A stretch of DNA of 64,000 nt. Source: Sphingorhabdus lacus. Its GTDB lineage: Bacteria; Pseudomonadota; Alphaproteobacteria; Sphingomonadales; Sphingomonadaceae. Location of the stretch: contig NZ_CP035733.1 in assembly GCF_009768975.1 (NCBI RefSeq), positions 3,082,001 through 3,146,000 on the forward strand, written 5' to 3'. This document shows positions 14,433 to 24,708 of this stretch, in pieces (position 1 is the stretch's first letter; the number at the start of each line of letters is the position of its first letter). Made by a program: the position numbers and the translations under genes. The notes below the pieces were generated by a model, which saw nothing but the letters and a program-made list of their open reading frames with translations, was not told the DNA's origin and made no database searches.

Positions 14433-15730
14433 GCGCGGCCCCCGCCATCCCCAACAACCGGGTGGTCGTGCTGTTTCTGGTGATGCTGGTCGCCGCCGCC
14501 GGAAACACCGCGATGCAATCGGCGCTGCCCGCCATCGCCAGCGAGCTCGACATGCCCGATGTGTGGGTCAGCCTTGCCTTTAGCTGGTCGGCGCTGCTCT
14601 GGGTGATTACCGCACCCAAATGGGCGCGCCTGTCCGACCGGCGGGGCCGGAAACAGTTGATGAGTGTCGGCATCATCGGCTTTGTCGCCTCCATGGGATT
14701 GTGCGGACTGGTGCTGTGGCTGGGGCTGGAAGGCTGGATCGGCCCGGTTGCAACCTTCGTCCTCTTCGCCCTGTTCCGCAGCCTTTATGGCGGATTCGGA
14801 TCCGCCGCGCCGCCCGCGGTGCAGGCCTATGTCGCCGCCCGGACCGAGCGGGAGGAGCGGACCAAGGCGTTGTCCATGCTCGCCTCCTCCTTTGGCGTCG
14901 GCACGGTGATCGGCCCGGCTGTGGCGCATTATCTGCTGTTCCCGCCCTTTGGCCTCGCCGGACCGTTGATCATGTTCGCGGCCTTTGGTGTGGCCGTGCT
15001 GATCGCGCTGCACTGGCAATTGCCCAATGATACGCCGAAATTTGCCGCACGCGGCTCGGTCGCGGCCTATCCCAATGCCGGGTCAATGAATTCGCCCGAT
15101 GCGGAGCAGGAGGACGGGCAAGCGCTCGATTCCACCCTGCCCGATACCGAAGTCCGTTTGCCCTGGCGGGACGAACGCATGTTGTCCTGGCTGCTGGCCG
15201 GCCTGATCGGCGGCCATGCGCAGGCGATATTGCTGGGCGTGGTGGGCTTTCTGGTGCGCGACCGGCTCGGGTTGCACGATAAACCGTGGGAAGCGGTGCA
15301 GGCCAGCGGATCGGTGATGCTGATCGGTGCGATGGCGACGCTGCTGGCGCAATGGGGACTGATCCCGATGCTCTCGCTCGCCGCGCGCAGTTCGGTGCTG
15401 CTGGGCTCCGTCCTTGCGCTGATTGGTGTCGTCCTGACCGGTGTCAGCCATGATTTTTACGGGATCAGCACGGGCTTTGCCATTGCCTCGCTCGGCTTTG
15501 GCCTGTTCCGCCCCGGCTTTACCGCAGGGGCCTCGCTTGCCGTGCGGCGGCATGAACAGGGCGACGTCGCGGGCAAAATCGCCTCGATCAACGGCGCGGC
15601 CTATATTTTCGCCCCCGCGATCGGTGTTGCTCTGTTCAGTGTGTGGGAACCTGCGACCTTCCTGATCATCGGTGCGGCCTTGCTGTTCCTGATCCTCTGG
15701 GGTCGCCGCGCACTTATCGTCCCGGCCTGA
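14429..15730 (+). CDS. MFS transporter
   Basis: This 433-residue inner-membrane protein has about 12 hydrophobic helices and the major facilitator signature between helices 2 and 3 ([17 protein letters not shown], the G/A-x-x-x-D-R-x-G-R-R/K motif). A hydrophilic central loop (about residues 205-245, GSMNSPDAEQEDGQALDSTL) separates the two six-helix halves. It is probably a drug or metabolite efflux carrier, in line with its overlap with an ABM monooxygenase gene; the substrate cannot be read. It is the last gene of the pair. Confidence 0.88.
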   Translation: MSAAPAIPNNRVVVLFLVMLVAAAGNTAMQSALPAIASELDMPDVWVSLAFSWSALLWVITAPKWARLSDRRGRKQLMSVGIIGFVASMGLCGLVLWLGLEGWIGPVATFVLFALFRSLYGGFGSAAPPAVQAYVAARTEREERTKALSMLASSFGVGTVIGPAVAHYLLFPPFGLAGPLIMFAAFGVAVLIALHWQLPNDTPKFAARGSVAAYPNAGSMNSPDAEQEDGQALDSTLPDTEVRLPWRDERMLSWLLAGLIGGHAQAILLGVVGFLVRDRLGLHDKPWEAVQASGSVMLIGAMATLLAQWGLIPMLSLAARSSVLLGSVLALIGVVLTGVSHDFYGISTGFAIASLGFGLFRPGFTAGASLAVRRHEQGDVAGKIASINGAAYIFAPAIGVALFSVWEPATFLIIGAALLFLILWGRRALIVPA

Positions 15731-15750
15731 CCCGACTTTCGCTGCAGCGC

Positions 15751-15778
15751 AAAAAAAAGGGCCGACCGAAGTCGACCC
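15751..15778 (-). terminator. UUCG-loop intrinsic terminator (minus strand)
   Basis: On the minus strand this is an 8-bp stem with one G-U pair, a TTCG tetraloop and eight consecutive Ts. It ends a minus-strand transcript that must start between about 15790 and 15975. Confidence 0.7.
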
Positions 15779-15855
15779 TGAAAAAGTCTTTAGGAGAGGA
15801 TGCCTATAAGGCACTTTCGATATGAGCCGACTCCATTTTTTGTGCAAGTGCGAAC
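15751..15855 (-). ncRNA. Candidate small RNA divergent from a LysR gene
   Basis: On the minus strand the sequence ends in a textbook intrinsic terminator: GGGTCGAC, a TTCG loop, GTCGGCCC, then eight Ts (15778 to 15751). No + strand gene can use it, because there the hairpin lacks a T-run. No convincing minus-strand protein gene leads into it. About 105 nt upstream is a possible promoter (TTGATA, 17 bp, AGTAAT) overlapping palindromic LysR-type boxes. The predicted transcript has an inner hairpin (TGCC/GGCA, 15801-15813) and a single-stranded UCCUCUCCUA, complementary to Shine-Dalgarno sequences. The layout resembles oxyR/oxyS. All of this is prediction from sequence. Confidence 0.4.
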
Positions 15856-15856
15856 A

Positions 15857-15884
15857 ATGCAATTACTGTTGCATATTCTGCAAC
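15857..15884. promoter_or_regulatory. Overlapping LysR-type binding boxes
   Basis: GTTGCATATTCTGCAAC (15868-15884) is a perfect 6-5-6 inverted repeat containing the LysR T-N11-A core TGCATATTCTGCA. It overlaps a second perfect repeat, ATGCAA-6-TTGCAT (15857-15874). They lie about 100 bp upstream of the LysR gene and at the predicted promoter of the divergent small RNA, so they are probably bound by that LysR protein. Confidence 0.55.
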
Positions 15885-15982
15885 TATCAAATAGTCGTTT
15901 CGCAATGAAAAGCGCGCCGTTGCGGCGGATGCGATGAAAGACCCGTATTTGTTGCACCGCGACAAATCCCTAGGAGTATGTG

Positions 15983-16858
15983 ATGCGTCGTTTACCTCCC
16001 TTGCGCTCACTCGAAGCTTTTTTGCGCGTAGCCAAGCTTGGCTCGGCCAAAGCGGCGGCGAGTGAACTTGCCCTGTCCCCCCCTGCGCTCAGCCGCCGGA
16101 TCAAGGGGCTGGAGGATTTTATCGGCAAACCGCTGTTCGACCGGCGCGCACAGGCGATGGTCATCAACGCCGATGGCGAGGCTTTGCTCGCCGCAGTCGA
16201 ACCCGCGATGGACGCGATGGCAGAAGCCGTCGAGGAACTGGCCGGTCGCGGCGGTGAATATCGCTTGCGGCTGGGCGTGCTGCCGCTGTTCGGAACGCAG
16301 CGCCTGATCCCGAAGCTGCCCGCGCTGCGCAAGGCGTTTCCGAAGCTGCACATCGATGTCGACACGTCGGGCCATGCCGAAAATCTGCTGGGTGATGTGG
16401 TGGATGCCGCGATTATCATCGCGGCCGAGGTGGACCCCAAACTCTACAGCGTCCGGCTCGACAGCAATGTCGTCTACGCCATCGCGTCGGAAGAATGGGC
16501 GAAAGAGCAGGATATCAAGACGCCGTCCGACCTCACCAAGCATACGGTCATGGTGCACAGCGACATGCCGATGATCTTCGACGCCTGGCGCGAGGCAATG
16601 GGCGAACCGCGCCTGAAACCGCTGGCCATCGACCATATCGACAGCGGCCCTCTGATGCTGGAGGCGGCGGCCAACGGCCTTGGCGTTGCCATCATGCACG
16701 GCAGCCACTTCTCCGACGCCCGCGACCCCCGCCTGACCCGGTTGTTCGATAAAGAGGTCGAAAGCCCCTACAGCTACTGGTTCGTCTGCCGCCCCCGCGC
16801 CCTGCGCCAGCGGGCGGTGAAGATTTTCCACGACTGGTTGTTGAAAAGCGGGGTGTGA
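15983..16858 (+). CDS. LysR family transcriptional regulator
   Basis: The 291-residue protein begins MRRLPPLRSLEAFLRVAKLG with the winged helix-turn-helix of LysR regulators (residues 3-62, including SKAAASELALSPPALSRRIKGLED-type recognition region). The effector-binding domain follows (residues about 90-290; RLRLGVLPLFGTQRLIPKLP, HIDVDTSGHAENLLGDVVDA). It resembles the GcvA/AmpR-like subgroup. I prefer ATG 15983 to the adjacent GTG 15980 for spacing from TAGGAG. Palindromic boxes upstream suggest autoregulation and control of the divergent transcript. The effector is unknown. Confidence 0.9.
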   Translation: MRRLPPLRSLEAFLRVAKLGSAKAAASELALSPPALSRRIKGLEDFIGKPLFDRRAQAMVINADGEALLAAVEPAMDAMAEAVEELAGRGGEYRLRLGVLPLFGTQRLIPKLPALRKAFPKLHIDVDTSGHAENLLGDVVDAAIIIAAEVDPKLYSVRLDSNVVYAIASEEWAKEQDIKTPSDLTKHTVMVHSDMPMIFDAWREAMGEPRLKPLAIDHIDSGPLMLEAAANGLGVAIMHGSHFSDARDPRLTRLFDKEVESPYSYWFVCRPRALRQRAVKIFHDWLLKSGV

Positions 16859-16889
16859 GGAACGGGGACACGCACCGCATCTGACCCAT

Positions 16890-16921
16890 AAAAAAGGGGC
16901 CGCTCCGGTTGGAACGACCCC
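16890..16921 (-). terminator. Intrinsic terminator of the lipoprotein gene
   Basis: Read on the minus strand, GGGGTCGTTCC, an AACC loop and GGAGCGGCCCC form an 11-bp stem with wobble pairs, followed by six Ts. It lies just beyond the stop of the lipoprotein gene at 16951. Confidence 0.75.
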
Positions 16922-16950
16922 GTGGTTGCGTGGATTTTTGCTAGAAGCGA

Positions 16951-17397
16951 TTAGCTGCCTTTGCAGGTCTGTTCGCCCTTGCCGGCGAGCTTGACCTTGA
17001 TTTCCTTGCCAGCGCCCGCGAGCGTGCTTTCGCCGTCTGCGGATGTCAGCGGGCCGGCGGGGGCTGCTTCGGCGGCGGGCTTGGCGGCGTCGGTTGCGGC
17101 GGCGTCAGCGGCGGGCGCTTCGGGAGCAGGTGCGGTGACGCGGACGGCGGTGGCGGCCTTGTCGCCTACGCGGATGTCGGCGGCTTCATTCGCGCCGAGG
17201 AAATCGACATAGAGGATCGTGTTGTCGGCGCAGCGATAGGTGCCAGAGGCAGTGATCGCGGGCGGCATTTCGATTTCTTCGACGGCCGCGGTGGCCTTGG
17301 TCGCGTCGGCTTCACCGGCGGCAGGGGTTTCGGTTTGGTTGCATGCCGCTAACGCCAGCATGAACAACGGGGCGAGGATCAGGAGAGGTGTTTTCAT
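16951..17397 (-). CDS. Lipoprotein, possibly MliC-like lysozyme inhibitor
   Basis: This protein of 148 residues starts MKTPLLILAPLFMLALAACN, a lipoprotein signal with lipobox LAAC (cysteine at residue 19), so it is membrane-anchored in the periplasm. After an Ala/Glu-rich linker comes SGTYRCADNTILYVDFLG, and the end reads LAGAGKEIKVKLAGKGEQTC. The Y-R-C start and the late cysteine in a K-G-E-x-T context resemble MliC-type inhibitors of C-type lysozyme, interrupted by an Ala/Pro/Asp-rich insert. That match is suggestive only. The long upstream in-frame extension is rejected in favour of the lipoprotein signal at ATG 17397. Confidence 0.72.
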   Translation of the reverse strand: MKTPLLILAPLFMLALAACNQTETPAAGEADATKATAAVEEIEMPPAITASGTYRCADNTILYVDFLGANEAADIRVGDKAATAVRVTAPAPEAPAADAAATDAAKPAAEAAPAGPLTSADGESTLAGAGKEIKVKLAGKGEQTCKGS

Positions 17398-17516
17398 AAG
17401 GCGGCCCGTTTGCCGCAGCCTTTCGCCATTGGAAAGCAAAAATGCGCGTCCGCCAAAGAATTTTGCGATTGCCCGAAAGGCTTGACCCGAACAGCCGCTA
17501 GCGCCATTGCAGGGGG

Positions 17517-17756
17517 ATGTCTTCCGAAGCACCCGAACTGAATTTCGAACAGGCGCTGCGCGCGCTTGAGGATATCGTCCACAAGCTGGAAAGCGGGGAA
17601 GCGCCGCTCGACGAATCGATTGCGCTCTATGAAAAGGGCAACCAGTTGCGCGCGCTGTGCCAGCAACGGCTGGATGCGGCAAAGGCGCGGATCGAGGCGA
17701 TCACGCTGGGACCCGACGGCACGCCCGCTGGCACCACGCCCTTCGACGCCGGCTGA
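17517..17756 (+). CDS. xseB: Exodeoxyribonuclease VII small subunit
   Basis: This 79-residue protein matches XseB in length and sequence: LNFEQALRALEDIVHKLESG, APLDESIALYEKGNQLRALC and LDAAKARIEAITL form the two-helix subunit that binds XseA. Together they degrade single-stranded DNA to oligonucleotides, acting in repair. ATG 17517 follows AGGGGG. The gene sits 6 bp upstream of ispA, an arrangement common in bacteria. xseA is not in the window. Confidence 0.94.
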   Translation: MSSEAPELNFEQALRALEDIVHKLESGEAPLDESIALYEKGNQLRALCQQRLDAAKARIEAITLGPDGTPAGTTPFDAG

Positions 17757-17762
17757 CCGGAT

Positions 17763-18644
17763 ATGTTGCACGACGCGCTGAACCAGATAGCTGCGGATGT
17801 AGACGCCGAATTTGACCGGCTGCTCGCGCTGCCCGGCGATGCGCGCGACCCGCTCTATGCCGCGATGCGCCATGCCGCGATTGGCGGGGGCAAAAGATTG
17901 CGGCCCTTGCTGGTCACCGCGACCGCTGCCCTGTTCCATGTCGACCGCGATGTCGCGCTGCGCGTTGGCACGGCGGTGGAGGCGATCCATGTCTATTCGC
18001 TGATCCATGACGACCTGCCATGCATGGACGATGACGATATGCGCCGGGGCAAGCCCACCGTGCACCGCGCTTTTGGGGAGGCGACCGCCGTGCTCGCGGG
18101 CGACTCGCTGCATGCGCTGGCCTTTGAAATACTGGCAAGCTCGCGCACCCATACCGACCCCTTCATCCGCAGCGAGCTGATCGCCACCCTCGCGCTGGCG
18201 AGCGGCCCGGATGGCATGGCGGGCGGGCAGATGATGGATCTGGAGGCGGAAAAGACGACCTTTGACCTGCCTACGGTGACACGTCTGCAGGCCCTGAAGA
18301 CCGGCGCGCTTATTGCTGCCAGCGTCGAAATGGGCGCGATCCTCGGCCATATTCCGCCCGAAGGCCGCGCGCATCTGAAAGGCTATGCCCGCGATATCGG
18401 CCTCGCTTTCCAGATTGCCGACGACATATTGGATGTAGAGGGCGATCCCGAACTCGCCGGCAAGGCGCTGCAAAAGGATGCCGAGGCGGGCAAGGGGACC
18501 TTTGTCTCGCTGATGGGCCTCGACCGCGCCAAGCAACAGGCGGGCATGCTGGTCGCGCAGGCGAACGAGCATCTGGCAAGCTATGGCAGCGAAGCCGACC
18601 TGCTGCGCGCCATTGCCAATTATATTACGGAGAGGGACCGTTAA
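17763..18644 (+). CDS. ispA: Farnesyl diphosphate synthase (polyprenyl synthetase)
   Basis: This 293-residue cytosolic enzyme condenses isopentenyl diphosphate with dimethylallyl/geranyl diphosphate to farnesyl diphosphate, for quinones, undecaprenol and carotenoids. The first aspartate-rich motif is LIHDDLPCMDDDDMRRGKPT (DDx4D form typical of bacterial FPP synthases) and the second is FQIADDILDVEGD. GGKRLRPLL binds the diphosphate. The position after xseB and before coaD, with the coaD start overlapping its stop, indicates one operon. Chain length is inferred from the motif and size. Confidence 0.93.
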   Translation: MLHDALNQIAADVDAEFDRLLALPGDARDPLYAAMRHAAIGGGKRLRPLLVTATAALFHVDRDVALRVGTAVEAIHVYSLIHDDLPCMDDDDMRRGKPTVHRAFGEATAVLAGDSLHALAFEILASSRTHTDPFIRSELIATLALASGPDGMAGGQMMDLEAEKTTFDLPTVTRLQALKTGALIAASVEMGAILGHIPPEGRAHLKGYARDIGLAFQIADDILDVEGDPELAGKALQKDAEAGKGTFVSLMGLDRAKQQAGMLVAQANEHLASYGSEADLLRAIANYITERDR

Positions 18645-19144
18645 TGACACATCGCATCGGCGTATATCCCGGCACCTTTGACCCCATCACCTTGGGGCAT
18701 ATGGACATCATCCGGCGCGGCGCGAAGCTGGTGGATGAGCTGGTCATCGGCGTCACCACCAACGCCGCCAAATCGCCGATGTTTTCCGACGACGAACGCA
18801 TCGCGATGGTCGAACGCGAAGTGGCGAGCATCGGCGATGCGACCATCCGCGTTGTGGGATTCAATTCGCTGCTGATGGATTTTGCGGAATCGGTTGGCGC
18901 ATCGACCGTCATCCGCGGCATTCGCGGCGTGACCGACTTCGAATATGAATATCAGCTCACCGGCATGAACCGGCAGCTCAACAACCGCGTCGACACCGTG
19001 TTCCTGATGGCCGACGTCGCCCTGCAACCCATCGCCTCGCGCCTCGTCAAGGAAATCGCGCTATATGGCGGCGAGATCGGCAAGTTCGTGACCCCCACCA
19101 TCCGCGACGAAGTGGTCGCGCGGGTGGCGAAGATGAAGGGGTAG
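18644..19144 (+). CDS. coaD: Phosphopantetheine adenylyltransferase
   Basis: This 166-residue enzyme catalyses the fourth step of coenzyme A synthesis, transferring AMP to 4'-phosphopantetheine. It has the nucleotidyltransferase motif GVYPGTFDPITLGHMDIIRR (T/HxGH), the loop VIRGIRGVTDFEYEYQ and the family region MNRQLNNRVDTVFLMADV. Its length is normal. The ATG shares a base with the stop of ispA (TAATG), showing coupling. The ~165-bp repeat starts 15 bp after its stop. Confidence 0.96.
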   Translation: MTHRIGVYPGTFDPITLGHMDIIRRGAKLVDELVIGVTTNAAKSPMFSDDERIAMVEREVASIGDATIRVVGFNSLLMDFAESVGASTVIRGIRGVTDFEYEYQLTGMNRQLNNRVDTVFLMADVALQPIASRLVKEIALYGGEIGKFVTPTIRDEVVARVAKMKG

Positions 19145-19158
19145 GTTAGGGGTTGGAC

Positions 19159-19322
19159 CCCCTCTCCCCTTTAGGGGAGAGGATACGAAGCCTTGGCCGA
19201 TAGGCCTAGGCGCAGTTGGTGAGGGGCTTCGACGGTGAGGTCAGTGCACCAACGCCCCCTCTCCACTTCGTCTAATGGCTAAAGCCATAAGACTACGTAC
19301 CTCTCCCCTAAAGGGGAGAGGG
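19159..19322. repeat. ~165-bp palindrome-ended repeat, copy 2
   Basis: Nearly the same sequence as 4698-4862. It starts CCCCTCTCCCCTTTAGGGG and contains GATACGAAGCCTTGGCCGAT, GGCGCAGTTGGTGAGGGGCT and GGCTAAAGCC. It ends with CTCTCCCCTAAAGGGGAGAG, which is itself palindromic. A GGGGACTGTCCC palindrome (19336-19347) follows directly. Confidence 0.8.
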
Positions 19323-19360
19323 AAAGCACAGTTTTGGGGACTGTCCCAACGCCCCCGCCC

Positions 19361-19831
19361 TCACCCCTTTTCCGGCAGTTCCAGATATTCCTCCGGCACA
19401 TGGATCGCATGCGTCGCCAGCCGGATTTCATGCACAAATTGCAGCAGGCAGGTCGCGAGCAGCGCCAGCGACAGCATGAACACGGACACCGCGATCCAGG
19501 GTGCCGAAAATTTCGTCAGGCCCATCAGGAACAGCAGCGCGATCATGATGCACACGGTGATGGCCGACAGCACGGCGAAGAGGATCGATGATCCGACAAC
19601 CTGCATCCGCCGTTCGATGATGCGCAGCTCGCTCACCACCCGCTGATGCGCCGCGCCTTCGGTGACGCCGTGCAGTTGCTGCAAATCGCGGGAGCGGTCG
19701 ACAATGCGGGACAGGCGGCCGGTCAGGACATTGAGCAGGCTGCCTACCGCGACCAGCAGGAATGCGGGCGTCAGGGCGGTTTGCAACACCGAGATGACGA
19801 CCGTCAGATTGGGCCCGAATTCAGGATGCAT
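19361..19831 (-). CDS. DUF2721 family membrane protein
   Basis: This 156-residue protein matches DUF2721. It has an N-terminal membrane helix (LQTALTPAFLLVAVGSLLNV) followed by the conserved segment LTGRLSRIVDRSRDLQQL, and a charged helix (HQRVVSELRIIERRMQVV). Two closely spaced hydrophobic helices (ILFAVLSAITVCIMIALLFL and VSVFMLSLALLATCLLQFV) complete it. Function is unknown. Its start overlaps the stop of the acyl-CoA synthetase gene by 11 bp on the same strand, so the two are probably one operon. Confidence 0.85.
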   Translation of the reverse strand: MHPEFGPNLTVVISVLQTALTPAFLLVAVGSLLNVLTGRLSRIVDRSRDLQQLHGVTEGAAHQRVVSELRIIERRMQVVGSSILFAVLSAITVCIMIALLFLMGLTKFSAPWIAVSVFMLSLALLATCLLQFVHEIRLATHAIHVPEEYLELPEKG

Positions 19832-21389
19832 GCTGCTTCTCCGCCGCGAGATCGCGCAGGTCGGTTTTCAGCAGCTTGCCGATATGGCTGCGCGGCATTT
19901 CGGCAATTTCGTAAAGCGCGGACAGGCGCTGCGTCTTGCCAAGCTGCGCATTGGTCGCGGCCAGCACGGCGGCGCTGTCGAGCGTGGCACCCTTGGCGGG
20001 CGTGACAAAGCCGACGGGCGTTTCGCCCCATTGTTCGCTCGGCATGCCGATCACGGCGGCTTCCTCGACATCCGGATGTTGCAGCAACACGGCCTCCAGA
20101 TCGACGGGGTAGATGTTGAACCCGCCCGAAATGATCATATCCTTGGCGCGGCCGACCAGTTCGACAAAGCCGTCTTCATCGACCCGGCCGATATCGCCCA
20201 TCCGCTGCCACCGGCCGCCGTCTTCATCGTACCAGCTTGCTTCCTGCGTTTTTTCCGGCTGGTTCTGATATCCGGACATCATCGTCGGCGACCGCCCGAC
20301 AAGTTCGCCAATGCTGCCCGGCGGCAGGCGGTTGCCTTCCTCGTCGATGGTGAACACCTCGCTGCCTGGTGCGGGTTGGCCGACGGTGTGCAGCTTGTCC
20401 GGATATTTATGCGCGTGCAAAAGGCAGACAACGCCGCCTTCGGTCATCGAATAAATCTCGATCAGCGCCCCCGGCCAGCGGCGGACCACCTCGGCCTTTA
20501 ATGCGGCGGAAAAAGGCGCGCTGGTGCAATATTTGATCTGGAAGGACGACAGGTCGAAACTGTCGAACGCGTCAAATTCCATCAGGCGTTTATACTGCAC
20601 CGGCACCAGCATGGTGTGCGTAATCCGTTCCCCCGCCGCGATGTCGAGATAACGGGCGGCGTCGAATTTGGGCATCATGTACAGGCTGCCGCCATAAGCG
20701 AGCGTCGGCATCACCAGCGCGAGCGTCGTGTTCGAATAAAGCGGGGTGGAGATGAGCGATTTCTGCTCCGGCTCGCCATAGCCTGCATTGGGGCCGACGG
20801 CGGCATGTTTCCAGCGCATCCCGCGCGAATGGACAATGCCCTTGGGCGTGCCGGTCGTGCCGCTGGAATAGATGATGTTGAACGGGTCGCTGGCGGTGCA
20901 GCCCAAATCTGCGGGCGTCGCGCCCTCCTCCGCCATCCAGCCATATATGTCCGGTGCATCGGGCAGGGGGGCGTCCAGCATGATGGTTTTGAGCGGCGGC
21001 AGATCTTCCCCCGCCAGATCGGCGCGCTTCGGGGCATCGATGAACAGATGCATCGCCCCGCTGTCGCGCAGCATCGCTTCAAGCTGCCCGGGCGCGGCCG
21101 AGGTCGTAAGCGGCGCCGCACAGCCACCCGCCCGCACGGCGGCCAGATAGGCGAGGGCATAGCGGACCGAGGTCGTGCCGAGGATCGCAACCGCCTGCCC
21201 CTTGCGCAATCCATCGCGCTGCATCTGCGCGGCCATCCGGTCGACCAGCGCCGACACCTCCCCCCAGGTCAATCTCTCCCGCCCATCATCAAGCGCAACC
21301 CGCCCCGGCCGGTCCTGCCCCCAATGCGCAATCAGATCGGGGTAGGAGCCAAAGGGTTTTTCAAGTTCGGCCTGCGGATCAAAGGTCAT
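19821..21389 (-). CDS. AMP-binding acyl-CoA synthetase/ligase
   Basis: The 522-residue enzyme belongs to the ANL adenylating superfamily. It has the P-loop IIYSSGTTGTPKGIVHS, the acyl-pocket region YSMTEGGVVCLLHAHKYPD, and GDIGRVDEDGFVELVGRAKD leading into the hinge and the C-terminal MIISGGFNIYPVDLEAVLLQ. The final catalytic lysine region is HIGKLLKTDLRD. It activates a carboxylic acid to its CoA ester; the substrate (fatty or aromatic acid) is not clear. I start at ATG 21389 (MTFDPQAELEKPFG) because further upstream is repeat DNA. Confidence 0.9.
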   Translation of the reverse strand: MTFDPQAELEKPFGSYPDLIAHWGQDRPGRVALDDGRERLTWGEVSALVDRMAAQMQRDGLRKGQAVAILGTTSVRYALAYLAAVRAGGCAAPLTTSAAPGQLEAMLRDSGAMHLFIDAPKRADLAGEDLPPLKTIMLDAPLPDAPDIYGWMAEEGATPADLGCTASDPFNIIYSSGTTGTPKGIVHSRGMRWKHAAVGPNAGYGEPEQKSLISTPLYSNTTLALVMPTLAYGGSLYMMPKFDAARYLDIAAGERITHTMLVPVQYKRLMEFDAFDSFDLSSFQIKYCTSAPFSAALKAEVVRRWPGALIEIYSMTEGGVVCLLHAHKYPDKLHTVGQPAPGSEVFTIDEEGNRLPPGSIGELVGRSPTMMSGYQNQPEKTQEASWYDEDGGRWQRMGDIGRVDEDGFVELVGRAKDMIISGGFNIYPVDLEAVLLQHPDVEEAAVIGMPSEQWGETPVGFVTPAKGATLDSAAVLAATNAQLGKTQRLSALYEIAEMPRSHIGKLLKTDLRDLAAEKQHAS

Positions 21390-21428
21390 TGGGTGCCTTG
21401 GGTTGGATTTCGGAAATTTGGTTGTGCC

Positions 21429-21723
21429 AGTTTTTTCGTCAGAAGGAAGAAGGAAAAGAAGGAAAAAGGGGTGGAATTGGAGACATTCCCGAATTCGCGT
21501 CTTCCTTAGACTTCCCGTCACCCTGAACTTGTTTCAGGGTCTATCGCGCCGCGAAACTCCGCCGTGGAATGCTTAAAAGTTATGACAGGCTTCATAACTC
21601 TACCCACGGGGGTGCCCTCTGGATGGACCCTGAAACAAGTCCAGGGTGACGTAGCGCGAGGCAAAGAATGGCGCGAACCCACTTCCTTTTTCCTTCTTTT
21701 CCTTCTTCCTTTTGACGAAATAA
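21429..21723. repeat. Composite repeat: purine-rich inverted ends enclosing two REPs
   Basis: The left end TTTTTTCGTCAGAAGGAAGA (21431 onward) is inverted at the right end (CCTTCTTCCTTTTGACGAAA, near 21702-21721). Between them are REP units at 21515-21541 and 21626-21650 in opposite orientation. The same layout is seen at 34173-34428 and 63783-63932. The element lies between the acyl-CoA synthetase and gyrB starts and therefore in the gyrB upstream region. Confidence 0.7.
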
Positions 21724-21796
21724 TCCGCGCAACATCGAAAAACCGCCAACCACCTGATTTTACACGTCAAATAGATGTGGAAAACGGTCGCATTAG

Positions 21797-24391
<2,595 letters not shown>

Positions 24392-24429
24392 GTTCGGTTT
24401 TCGTGCGGAGACCGTAAAGGCAAAGGGCA

Positions 24430-24466
24430 CAATTTCTCACTGCGCGCGTACCGTGGTGAGAAATTG
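24430..24466. other. 11-bp inverted repeat beside attL
   Basis: CAATTTCTCAC (24430-24440) and GTGAGAAATTG (24456-24466) form a perfect inverted repeat just after gyrB and 8 bp outside attL. It could be a gyrB transcript-end hairpin without a T-run, or an accessory site beside the attachment core. Confidence 0.5.
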
Positions 24467-24474
24467 GGGAAGAA

Positions 24475-24490
24475 ATGGTGGACAGGGCTG
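24475..24490 (+). other. attL (16-bp core)
   Basis: ATGGTGGACAGGGCTG is an exact copy of 33435-33450. It is the displaced 3' fragment of tRNA-Tyr (CCA end, acceptor strand and part of the T arm), as expected after integration into the tRNA 3' end. Confidence 0.85.
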
Positions 24491-24708
24491 CTCTCCCTTA
24501 AAATCAGTTTTTCAGATGCTTACAATGGCGAACCCTACAAAAACCCTTCACGGTTAACTGCGCCGATCAAAAGCAAAAGGCTAACCGCAATTGCCGAAGT
24601 TTTGGCAGATGATGCGGTGCGAAAGGCGCACCAAAACAGGGCAGTTGCCACAGAATTTCCGTTAATCGAACCAGAGTTCGAAAATTGTGTTCGATTGCGA
24701 GCGCACCG

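Noticed and set aside
15804-16010. 68-codon minus-strand frame ending next to the UUCG terminator
   Set aside because: Its only early ATG lies inside the LysR gene, codon use is AT-rich and unlike the genome, and no ribosome binding site is near; a small RNA explains the terminator better, though a short peptide cannot be fully excluded.
24475-24490. A second tRNA gene at the gyrB side
   Set aside because: Only the 3' 15-16 bases of tRNA-Tyr are present; it is the attL core, not a gene.
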